NCBI GenBank assembly: GCA_000697455.1
Contig: JNET01034277.1
Span: 1-10,945, forward strand
DNA length: 10,945 bases
Direction of reading: 5' to 3'
From: Basidiobolus heterosporus B8920
Lineage: Eukaryota > Basidiobolomycota > Basidiobolomycetes > Basidiobolales > Basidiobolaceae
The notes beneath the pieces are model-generated. The model saw nothing but the letters and a program-made list of their open reading frames with translations. It searched no databases and was not told the origin of the DNA. This document shows, one piece after another, positions 1 through 8,280 of this stretch. The translations under genes and the position numbers were made by a program. Numbering within the stretch: the first letter of the stretch is position 1; each line of letters opens with the position of its first letter.

Positions 1-19
1 CACTGTACTATAAATATAG

Positions 20-104
20 CTCTCAAGACCTCAAGCCTATCTTGTTGGAGTTCCACCCTGTCCATCAAAGAATGTTCGTTGACAAAGGACGGCATAAATC
101 TTGA
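20..104 (+). CDS. Possible 3'-terminal exon of an upstream gene (partial)
   Basis: A possible 3' splice site (ATAAATATAG) ends at 19. After it an open frame of 27 codons from 21 runs to TGA at 102-104 and reads SQDLKPILLEFHPVHQRMF followed by a short basic tail. The residue mix looks protein-like, and stops lie immediately upstream in this frame, so an intron would be needed. A competing reading in frame 1 stays open from base 1 to TGA at 169-171 and ends in LAHGDYIRFRS; its Gly-Asp near the C-terminus faintly recalls NAD kinase C-termini, but nothing else does. I recognise neither family. The window edge hides the rest. Confidence 0.22.
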
Positions 105-601
105 TTTATCAGATGATGGCAAGATTTACCTAATATTGGCACATGGTGACTATATTCGATTCAGATCATGAAACCTTAGATCTGATAGGCTTCACCTCTA
201 GAATTTGTATATTTACAAACCTCCATTTCCGTATTCCAAAGTAAATCTATGTTTTGTGAGGCTTATGGAAACCACTAGCTGCTAGCCTCCTAAAACCTGA
301 ACTCGTGGGAAAGTCAGCGATCAGTCGTTATACTGCCAGTCCTTTGGGGAAAATTAGTAATTAGATGCCCACGGACGTCATTGAGTGTTATTGGTGATAT
401 ATCCTTAGGTGTGCGAAAAAATACATTTCGTGAAAACGCTTTAGAAGGACTTTGATAATTCAGATGTGAAGATCCAACAGTGCTAATTTTGGTGATATAA
501 ATTAGTCAGTATCTACTGAAGACTTCGATTTTTCTGAGTCTTACTGCGCAAGAAATTTTCTAGTCCTTGAGCTACTATATTTCCCTGAAGTCCTCTTGAT
601 T
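105..601. other. Intergenic region upstream of kynureninase
   Basis: No frame of useful length on either strand, no tRNA-like fold and no repeat was seen. It should hold the 3' end of any upstream gene and the promoter and 5' UTR of the kynureninase gene. No clear TATA box stands at a normal distance from the ATG at 602. Confidence 0.5.
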
Positions 602-2380
602 ATGACCTCGACAATACAAACACGCTTGGAGAATGTGGCTAAGGAGGCTAACCTTGACCCCCTAACTCCTGAGTTTGCTCATTATTTGGATCAGCATGAT
701 AAACTTGCCCACTTACGTGCTGAATTCTACATTCCTACTGTCCAGGATGTGTTGCCTGAGAATGAACGTATGTACCTTTAGGCCTTCAAGGATAAATTAG
801 TATACTAATTCTCTGGTCGATCCTTTAGAAAAGCCACTAGGTCCATATAAAGCCGATGAAGACAGCATTTACTTGTGTGGAAATTCCTTGGGCCTTTTGC
901 CCAAGAAATCCAAACAGTATGTCGAGGAAGAGCTTGACGTTTGGGCACATAGGTATTCATTATTTGAAGACCTGCTAATTCTTATCTTGCTCACTAACTC
1001 TTTATTGCAGTGGTGTTCATGCTCATCATCAACACAAACATGGTAGACCATGGGTTTCAATAGACGAAAAAGTATGCGAACTGAGCGCCAAAGTTGTGGG
1101 TAAGTTCCAGGGTCCCTACAATAGTGGTATACTATTTGGCTTACCATTTTATTTATCAAGGTGGTAAACCCATTGAAGTTGCCGTTATGGCGACCCTTAC
1201 TTCTAACCTTCACTTCTTGTTGTCCGCTTTCTATAAGCCTACTGAGAGTAGACACAAAATACTCATGGAATACAAAGCTTTTCCATCTGATCATGTAAGT
1301 ATTTTTAAGGCGACGTTAAGATGGTTTCTTCGATCTAAACCTCAGAGCAGTATGCAGTAGAGTCGCAAATTAGACATCATGGGTTTGATCCAGAAAAAAG
1401 TCTACTCACCGTGTCCCCTCGTAAAGGTGAATACACCATTCGTACCGAAGATATCTCGGAAGTAATCGAAAGGGAGGGCGATTCTATTGCAGTCGTGTTA
1501 TTCAGCGGTGTTCAATACTATACGGGCCAATTTTTTGATATGGCAAAAATCACAAAGGCAGCTCATGGCAAGGTACGATCAACTTAACGTTCCTGGTTAG
1601 TTTCTTGACTTATTTATCTTTGCAATGCCAGGGGTGTATTGCCGGCTTTGATCTTGCTCATGCAGTCGGAAATCTTCCTCTCGAACTTCATGATTGGGAT
1701 GTCGACTTCGCCTGCTGGTGTACATACAAATACCTGAACTCTGGCCCCGGGGGTATAGGCGGCTTGTTTGTTCACGAGAAATTCGCATATGATTTTGATA
1801 GGGCTCGGTAAAAATGAATTTCGTAAGTGATTACACCTTTCAAATACTCAATCGTTACACTTGTAGCTTTAGTGGATGGTGGGGACACAACAAAACTGCC
1901 AGATTCCAAATGAACAATGGTACGTGTATGCTAGACAGGTTTTGCCGCAGCGGTTTGTAGTCACTAAATCCATCCCCAGTTAGTGATCCCCTTCCTGGTG
2001 CTGCCGGCTTCCAAATGTCCAACCCATCAGTGTTAACCACTGTCTCTCTTCTTGGTAGTCTTGAGATCTTTGAGAAGACTTCGATGCAGCAATTGCGTGA
2101 GAAGTCCGTACTACTCACTGGCTATTTGGAGTATCTCCTTGATAATCTATTTGACAAATCCTCGTTCACCATTATGACACCACGTGATCCCGAACAACGT
2201 GGGTGCCAGCTCTCCTTTTTGTTCGGGGAGAATGTGAAGCAGGTGTATCATCAGCTTAGCTCATCAGGGGTTGTATGCGATGTACGTGAGCCCAATAGCA
2301 TTCGCATCGCTCCAGCGCCATTATATAATTCCTTTTTTGATGTGTACAAGTTTATCTACTTGCTCAAGTCCATCCAATAA
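602..2380 (+). CDS. BNA5: Kynureninase, 8 exons, 454 aa
   Basis: PLP-dependent hydrolase that cleaves kynurenine and 3-hydroxykynurenine to anthranilate or 3-hydroxyanthranilate plus alanine, in tryptophan breakdown and de novo NAD synthesis; normally cytosolic. Proposed exons: 602-767, 829-952, 1011-1099, 1161-1294, 1351-1572, 1632-1807, 1867-1919, 1980-2380. Phases agree at every junction and give 454 aa; human KYNU has 465. Family motifs in order: [13 protein letters not shown] near the N-terminus, [30 protein letters not shown] across the exon 4/5 junction, [19 protein letters not shown] (Asp252 and His255 contact PLP), [12 protein letters not shown] with Schiff-base Lys278, GWWGH, RGCQLSF and [15 protein letters not shown] near the end. 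These align with human Asp250, His253 and Lys276. The ATG at 602 is the first in frame and gives the expected N-terminal length. Introns are 56-61 nt; intron 1 has TACTAAT at 803-809. No catalytic residue is missing, so the gene should be functional. Confidence 0.95.
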
Positions 2381-2497
2381 CAGTAGTCAAAGGAACTATA
2401 CCCTAATAGGAGTGCAGAAAGAGGATTTAACCTGGTTCATACAACACAGTCGTATCATCTGCTTAAATTACCTGTCAATACAAACCGACATCAACTC

Positions 2498-2503
2498 AAT
2501 AAA
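2498..2503 (+). terminator. Poly(A) signal AATAAA after kynureninase
   Basis: Canonical AATAAA about 120 bases past the kynureninase stop. It is a likely 3'-end processing signal, inferred from position and motif only. Confidence 0.5.
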
Positions 2504-3030
2504 ATTCCCTTGAAACTAGACGATCTTCTGATGTAAGAGTAACTGCTGCTTACCACATGCTATCCCTATTTCTCTCCCCATCACTATCCGTAGTCTTAGT
2601 TCTTAATTTATGCTGCTGTCAAAGCGTCCTCTATTGACTACGCTCTCCTCATGTCTACTATTTGGCGAAACATGTTTGGGACTGTCTAGGGATTTATAGT
2701 GATTTTCACTCTTTAATTCCAGCCATAGAAATAGACCAGGCTGAAGCTGTATATTTCGTCAGACTGAGCTGGTCCATGTTCGAATTGAGGGGTATATTTG
2801 TGCTGAGATTGCTGTTAGATACCACAAACATATTTCCTATTTAGGGCTCTCCAGGTTGCGCACAGAGACCTCTCATTGACCATAAATAAGACCACGAACA
2901 ATTTTGGAAAAGTGACTATCTTTGTTTGACATTTGGATTCTAGCGTCGACTTGCATATTTGCTGACTTACCTCTCCTCATTCAATCGACTTGATTCCTAT
3001 CTGCTCTTGCCCTTCTTAAAAAATACCTTG
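2504..3030. other. Intergenic region between kynureninase and the INTS10-like gene
   Basis: Only short frames occur. One open stretch at 2662-2844 has low-complexity hydrophobic composition, no recognisable motif and no splice partners, and I do not call it a gene. The INTS10-like promoter should lie in the last 150 bases; no firm TATA box was seen. The frame used at 3031 is open back to about 2959 but holds no ATG there. Confidence 0.5.
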
Positions 3031-5918
3031 ATGAATGCCAAGACCAACGAGATTGCCTTTCGAATAGAAAAACACATATTAGACGGTGTATTCTCATTAG
3101 CCAATAGTGAGTTACAACGAGGCCTAAGCGAATTTCCCGAATCTATTGAATTACAGGTATTTTCAGGAATCCATCTTGAAAGCTTATCTGCTACCTCTAC
3201 TAATAGATATTTGGCACTTGTAGCTTCTGCGTCATAGAATTGCAGTTAGGCAAAAGAATTTCGTCGCAGCTGCAGAGTACTTGGACGAAATGTTGGTAGC
3301 CTTTCTATTCACCTTGTAATTCACTTATACTAAACCACAAAAGTCAGAGGAGGTTTCCTTCGCACGAATTATTCACGAAATATATACAAGAGATAGGGAA
3401 TTCCGTTCTGAATGAATGTCGAAACGAATCTTTCGGTCAGTTTATGACAAACAAAGAATATGTGAAACTAAGCAAGGATATACTTTACAATCAAGCTCTA
3501 ACTGAAGGCTACAGTATTTTTTTGGAATGCCCCTAGGTCGACACAAAAACAATTACTACTCAATGCAGCGGGTAACTTGAATTCTGCTCATCTAACTCTT
3601 CTTGTATTAACTTTAGTCTTTATGCCATTTAGTCGCTTTTGAACGTTCTGAAGAATATCTTTCTGCTTGTAAATTATATTCAACTCTGATAAATTATTTC
3701 ACAGAACTAATACCGAACTATGGAGTAAGAGCTTTTCCCCATTCTCAGTCAACAAAGTTTCTTACATCTTAGAAGCCTCAAACCATCAATTTAGCCCTCA
3801 AAGCCGAACAAGTAAATGGACTTTCACCTCCAGTAAATGGATTTCGGAAGATAATCGGTACTCGTTAGGTTCATCAAGTATTTTAGTATAGTTAATATAC
3901 TAACTATCATAACTGACAACAGCAAGATCCATCATTCCAAGCATATTCAGGAAAAGAGTGGTTCTCAAAGAGTGCGAAACAGAGTGCAAAAGAAACCCCG
4001 ACGTTCTCAACGAGGATTCGGAGCCTCTTAGCATCTCTAAAAAGCAATTTGACTCGTGGTTAGATGTTGTGCACGGTTATTATCTCTCGGATTTGGAGTT
4101 TCTGAGGTTTTATGAGTGCTTCTTGACAATGATCAAACAATGTAGAATACTTGATGATGATTGGTTGGTTTTCTATTAGTGCATACGCTCTATGAATAAT
4201 GATTTATTGTTTAACGTAGCATGCATACGGATCTCTCTACCCCTGACAAATTCCTGTATTTTCTGAGTATCTCTCCTAATACATTGACGTCCGAGCTCAG
4301 AATGCGGTTTCTCGCGAGCTATTTTCTCCATCTGGCTGTGGGATATTACCAAATGAGCTCCAATCAACCCAAAGCGGCCTCCGACTCAAGTACACATATA
4401 GATGTACATGTATACTTTCTTCCTATTCGGATTAATCCTTATTTGATCTAGCGCAAATAATAATCCCATTGATACCGATTCCTATCCGTAGCTCACAAGG
4501 CCGCTCAAAACGGCTAAGACCATCGGATTCTCCAGACCTAAGCACTATAGACAAGTTCAAACTCGAGAAACCATCTGGTAACTTATTTCGATACATATCT
4601 CAAGAAATTATGACCAAAAATGCATCGATTAATTGATAGACTCGGCGACATATGAATACTTCAAGCTTATAATGTTTGTATTTAAGCGCGGAAAACACGA
4701 ATCCGAGAGATTTGAAGAAGGTTTTCTCGACTTTGCAAAATCATCAATTGCACTATACTAATATTACTCTCTATCGATATAAACGTCGCAGAATTAGAAA
4801 ACCTTGTGACTCGACTAAAGGCTCCTTTTGTGGTAGAGAATGCTGTTTTATACGCAAGATCAGATGTTGCAATGTTTGATGTATGATTGTTCTTACATGA
4901 ATACCACCAGATTCCCGCTAATCCGAATCTATCATCCAATGGTAAAGGGCTCGATGTCAGCGGCTGTTCCACTGTATCGAGAACTTAATTCAAGACTGAA
5001 GGAAGCATGGGAAACCCAGCGTTACGTCATGAGTAAAGTAAACTCCACACAAAGTGTAGACCATAAGACTGTACTGGAAATGAGCAATATTGATCGAAGT
5101 ATATTAAAATGCCAATGGTCGTCAATCTTCCCTTTTCGACTGATCTACTCTATTGGCCTGTGTTACCTAGTGGAGGAGCACTATCATGTACGTTACTTTC
5201 AAACTGACCATGGATGATCATATTTGGGATAAACCCTAACGTTCTCATATAGGAAGCAGTTACCGAGTTTTTTGCTATTATTGGGGCCATGCCTTTCAAG
5301 TCATTGGATCGCACAGTAGGCCTAGAGTGTAAAAAACCCACGTTAAAGACATTCTATCCGGAAGCCTTAAGTATGCTGTGCCTAGAGCACATCATAAAGG
5401 CAACTGAGGTATGATTAAGGTGCTCATATTTTATCAACAAGACGTTAAGCAGATTTTCGGCACAACCTAGTGCGAGATTTACCAACAAGGATCACGCGAT
5501 TCAAGCATTAGTTGCTTGATGGTTATCAGTCAATTTCTAAGTGTTGATCGAAATTACAAAATTGACCAAATCTACCAACTAATTTTACAACGGGGCCACT
5601 TCGAATTTCGCGACTTTTTCCGTTATATATTTGGTAAACCTGCTCATATTAACAGCATCCCAACATATAGCTAACTGATGGGATTTTTGGTGAATGAAAG
5701 ATTCGGATGTTGTACGCATGGTCTGGCAGTTGAGCTCTGAAGTGAGTTTGAATCTTGGCGGGAGAACTGGAGAGCACGAGATACGGCTTGTGTTAAATGC
5801 ACACATGAATGATACACAAAAAATGCTGGAGAACTCGAGGCAGATACTGGCTGAATATTCTCGAAGTTACTATCGGTTTCTGGTAAACGCAAGCGGTATC
5901 GCCCCAAGCTTCATCTGA
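3031..5918 (+). CDS. INTS10: Integrator complex subunit 10-like protein, 15 exons, 667 aa
   Basis: In animals INTS10 is a helical-repeat subunit of the nuclear Integrator complex, in the arm with INTS13 and INTS14, acting in snRNA 3'-end formation and early transcription termination. Proposed exons: 3031-3156, 3224-3295, 3348-3435, 3515-3571, 3633-3724, 3773-3857, 3923-4163, 4220-4389, 4452-4577, 4640-4720, 4792-4880, 4948-5187, 5253-5408, 5471-5633, 5701-5918. All phases agree and the total is 2004 nt; human INTS10 has 710 aa. Matches to human INTS10, recalled from memory, fall in order: YLDEMLRRFPSHE (61-73) with LLYDMFVNFPDQP; ERSE after exon 5 starts; SPPVNGFRKII (163-173) with SPVNCFRKLF; a basic linker RSKRLRP (328-334); IYSIGLCYLVEEHY (475-488) with IQLATCHFALGEY; RGHFEFRDFFRYI (582-594) with QGNFQYENFFNYV; and a final helical segment with GEHEIRLVLNAHM. 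Residues 10-70 look TPR-like. Least certain are donors GTTGGT (4164), GTTTTC (4721) and GTCAGT (3436). The residue 340-470 region aligns poorly. Confidence 0.75.
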
Positions 5919-5961
5919 TATGGACAGTTAAGCAAATGATGTCAATCCGTTTTCTAATCAC

Positions 5962-5967
5962 AATAAA
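5962..5967 (+). terminator. Poly(A) signal AATAAA after the INTS10-like gene
   Basis: Canonical AATAAA 44 bases past the stop at 5918, supporting the proposed 3' end of the gene. Confidence 0.5.
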
Positions 5968-6253
5968 TACCTGAGTATCTTTCAAGCAGTATTTCATGTG
6001 AAAAGTATGGCATATCCATAAATTGATTGAAAAGTGGCTTAGATCAACCTATCGTTGGTGGATACAATAAATAAGGATATTCTTACCGAGCGAATGAATT
6101 TCATCATCGATTCAATTGATTGTGATATTAAAATATCTCCCATGGAGAATCCCCTTCTCCAACCCCAGCCGATGCCATTTAGACAAACACGTGTGTTCAT
6201 TTTTGTATTAAGTTATCAGAAACGCTCTTATGTTTAAACAAAGACATTGAGAA

Positions 6254-6345
6254 GTGAGTATAGTATTTCTTGTACGTTTCTTTTGTGAGTGTTCATGGAC
6301 TGAAGTAACCTTTGCTCTTTCCTTTTTCACGCCCGTTCACCTTAG
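6254..6345 (+). other. Probable 5' UTR intron of the PRPP synthetase gene
   Basis: A strong donor GTGAGT at 6254, a possible branch site AGTAACC near 6305 and a pyrimidine-rich run ending in CACCTTAG at 6345 would form a 92-nt intron. Its acceptor lies 12 bases before the ATG at 6358. Upstream frames stop before the donor, so the exon in front would be non-coding. The rest of 5919-6357 holds no recognisable gene; an open frame at 6055-6237 has no motif. Confidence 0.4.
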
Positions 6346-6357
6346 ATACCAAACGAA

Positions 6358-7575
6358 ATGCGACAGACAAAAGTATTCGCTGGTTCTTCACATCCTGAGC
6401 TATCCAAACTTATTGTGGAGAGGCTAGGTATTAACGAGGCTCCAGTTAGTTTAAAGAAATTCTCCAATAAAGAAACCTCCGTTGAGATTGGCGTATCGGT
6501 TCGAGATGAAGACGTGTTTATAGTGCAAAGTGGCTGTGGAACCGTAAATGACCACATCATGGAGTTACTAATTCTCATTAACGCGTGCAAGTTCGCGAGC
6601 GCTAAAAGAATAACCGCCGTATTACCATACTTTCCGTATTCTAAGCAGTCCAAGAAGAAATCGAGGAGTGCCATTACTGCCAAACGTAATTCTCGCCTCT
6701 ATCCAAGTAGTATGTTGAACGGTTTATTTATTCAAGTCGTGATATTGTCTAGTGCTTGCGAACATGCTGAGTGTGGCTGGGGTCAATCATATCATCACTA
6801 TGGATCTTCATGCCTCTCAAATGCAAGGGTTCTTTAATCGACCAGTAGACAATTTATACTCTGAGCCAAACATCGCTAAATGGATTGTGGAAAATGAATC
6901 CGACTACCAGAATGGTGTGGTTGTTTCTAAGAACGCTGGTGGCACCAAAAGGTAAACTCAAGTCTGTTCTATATGAACTTCATTTTGTTAATCAGCCAAC
7001 TTTGTGATAGAGTGACCTCGCTTGCTGATAGACTTAACATTGACTTTGCCCTGATCCACTCCGATCCAAAGGTTCGTTTCCATCACTCTGGGAGCACCAA
7101 GCAGGTCGTTGACAGCAACGGAACCAGATACATAGCTGACGGAATGATTTCACAAGAAGAGGAAGGTATAACGTTGGTTGGTGATGTTGAAGGGAAGATC
7201 GCATTCCTGTTGGTAAGTAAAGATCATAATCTGACTGGGCGTTCATGTATCTGATATTCTTACATTAAGGATGATATGATTGATGGATCCAAAACATTCA
7301 TTAAAGCAGCCGATCACTTATACAAAAGGTGTAAAGCAACTCGTGTGTATGTTATTGCAACACATGGACTTTTGTCAGGGGATTCCCTGAAAGAGCTGGA
7401 GGAATGTCCTAGCATATACCGAGTAGTGGTTACGAATACCATTGCTATTCCAGAGTCCAAACGTCGAAATATCTCCAAGCTTCGAGTCATTGATATTTCT
7501 GGAACTTTGGCAGAGGCGATTCGTAGAACACACAATGGAGAATCTATCTCATACCTCTTCAACACTGCCCTGTAA
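6358..7575 (+). CDS. PRS1: Ribose-phosphate pyrophosphokinase-like protein, Prs1 type, 4 exons, 344 aa
   Basis: Class I PRPP synthetases make PRPP from ribose 5-phosphate and ATP for nucleotide, His, Trp and NAD synthesis, in the cytosol. Exons: 6358-6685, 6753-6951, 7011-7212, 7270-7575; phases agree. The start aligns exactly with yeast Prs1 ([15 protein letters not shown]), and the C-terminus [10 protein letters not shown] is canonical. The closest family I know is yeast Prs1: [29 protein letters not shown] and DDMID are all Prs1-like. Mg-binding His129 in [12 protein letters not shown] is kept. Changed against catalytic forms: Arg to Lys96 in PYSKQ, Asp to Asn170 in SKNAGG, loss of the flexible-loop HKER (here HSDP, 192-195), and the PRPP-binding DDxxDTxGT reads DDMIDGSKT (244-252). 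About 25 extra residues lie between 195 and 221, where yeast Prs1 has a much longer non-homologous insert. It is therefore likely a regulatory or partner subunit needing another Prs chain for activity; that role is inferred. Confidence 0.92.
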
Positions 7576-7632
7576 GTGATGAAACCTCTCTCTATATGAT
7601 GCATCTCCAAATTTTTGTCATATCAATCACTA

Positions 7633-7638
7633 AATAAA
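7633..7638 (+). terminator. Poly(A) signal AATAAA after the PRPP synthetase-like gene
   Basis: Canonical AATAAA 57 bases past the stop at 7575, in an AT-rich stretch. Confidence 0.45.
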
Positions 7639-7667
7639 TGCGAATTGAGTAACATTTGAAGTAAGGG

Positions 7668-7696
7668 CTCTCTACCTCTTCCTCTACCTCTACCTC
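7668..7696. repeat. Short CTCTAC-type pyrimidine-rich simple repeat
   Basis: About 29 bases of imperfect CCTCTA / CTCTTC hexamers in the intergenic region after the PRPP synthetase-like gene. It makes a spurious Glu/Val-rich frame on the minus strand. Confidence 0.6.
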
Positions 7697-7880
7697 GGTC
7701 CCAACCATCATCAGCGCACAAATTATATTGGTTGACGGATTTCTAAATTTATCCCCGAAATAGATGAATTGATCCAGAGCGAGTTCTGCAAAGGGGTCTT
7801 TTCGAATGCCCAATATGGCCTTCTTGGCAAGCTAAAACTATGCTGGATTGGTGTGACGTTGAAGAATGGACCTTATCTCA

Positions 7881-7918
7881 CACCATCACCCTCACCCTCA
7901 CCTTCACCTTCACCCTTC
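7881..7918. repeat. CACCYT hexamer simple repeat
   Basis: About six imperfect copies of CACCCT or CACCTT in tandem. The rest of 7576-8210 shows no supported gene; a frame at 7840-8100 is open mainly because of this repeat and lacks any motif. Confidence 0.65.
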
Positions 7919-8211
7919 ATATCCTTAACCCTCCCCCTCTCCTAACCTTTACTACATCGGATCTGAATGTGCGAATAAATTTTCAAGGAACTCCGAATTT
8001 AATGTATCAAGATAAATTGATTTCATCCAAGGAATCATTTCCTGAGCAAAAACCAACCCACACATTCAATATTTCATCCCATCCATTGGCCCATAGGTAA
8101 TTAAGAGGTTCACTACCAACATAAAAATAGATGTGGAGCTCTGAATGTTCATTTCCAAGTAATTAAATGAAGTGAGTAAAATTAGTTAATACCATGGTAT
8201 TCATCAAGACT

Positions 8212-8217
8212 TATAAA
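8212..8217 (+). promoter_or_regulatory. TATA box of the first repeat-protein gene
   Basis: TATAAA lies 64 bases before the ATG at 8281. Two direct copies of TAGATCAG follow at 8222-8229 and 8239-8246, 17 bases apart. They fall where the transcription start or 5' UTR is expected, and their role is unknown. The downstream paralogue has a TATA box at a similar distance. Confidence 0.5.
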
Positions 8218-8280
8218 GGTGTAGATCAGAGCACTTTCTAGATCAGTTCATTTGTTTCCTAAAGTCAATCAACCTCCACT

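Noticed and set aside
869-1294. 141-codon minus-strand open frame
   Set aside because: Shadow of kynureninase exons 2-4, which carry clear family motifs on the plus strand.
2662-2844. 60-codon plus-strand open frame
   Set aside because: Short, starts from a weak context, has no motif, no splice partners and no paralogue; within chance for AT-rich intergenic DNA.
3516-3540. Apparent frame break in the INTS10-like gene where one reading meets a stop
   Set aside because: An intron at 3436-3514 (GTCAGT donor, CTAAC branch, CTACAG acceptor) restores phase naturally and brings the sequence into line with INTS10, so no pseudogene is needed.
6055-6237. 60-codon plus-strand open frame before the PRPP synthetase-like gene
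   Set aside because: Does not extend INTS10 homology, does not splice in frame to the PRPP synthetase start, and has no recognisable motif.
7881-7918. Interstitial telomere-like repeat
   Set aside because: The unit is CACCYT, not the CCCTAA unit of most fungal telomeres, and only about six imperfect copies are present.
7840-8100. 86-codon plus-strand open frame
   Set aside because: Kept open by the CACCYT simple repeat, which gives Thr/Leu runs; the remainder is unlike any protein I know.
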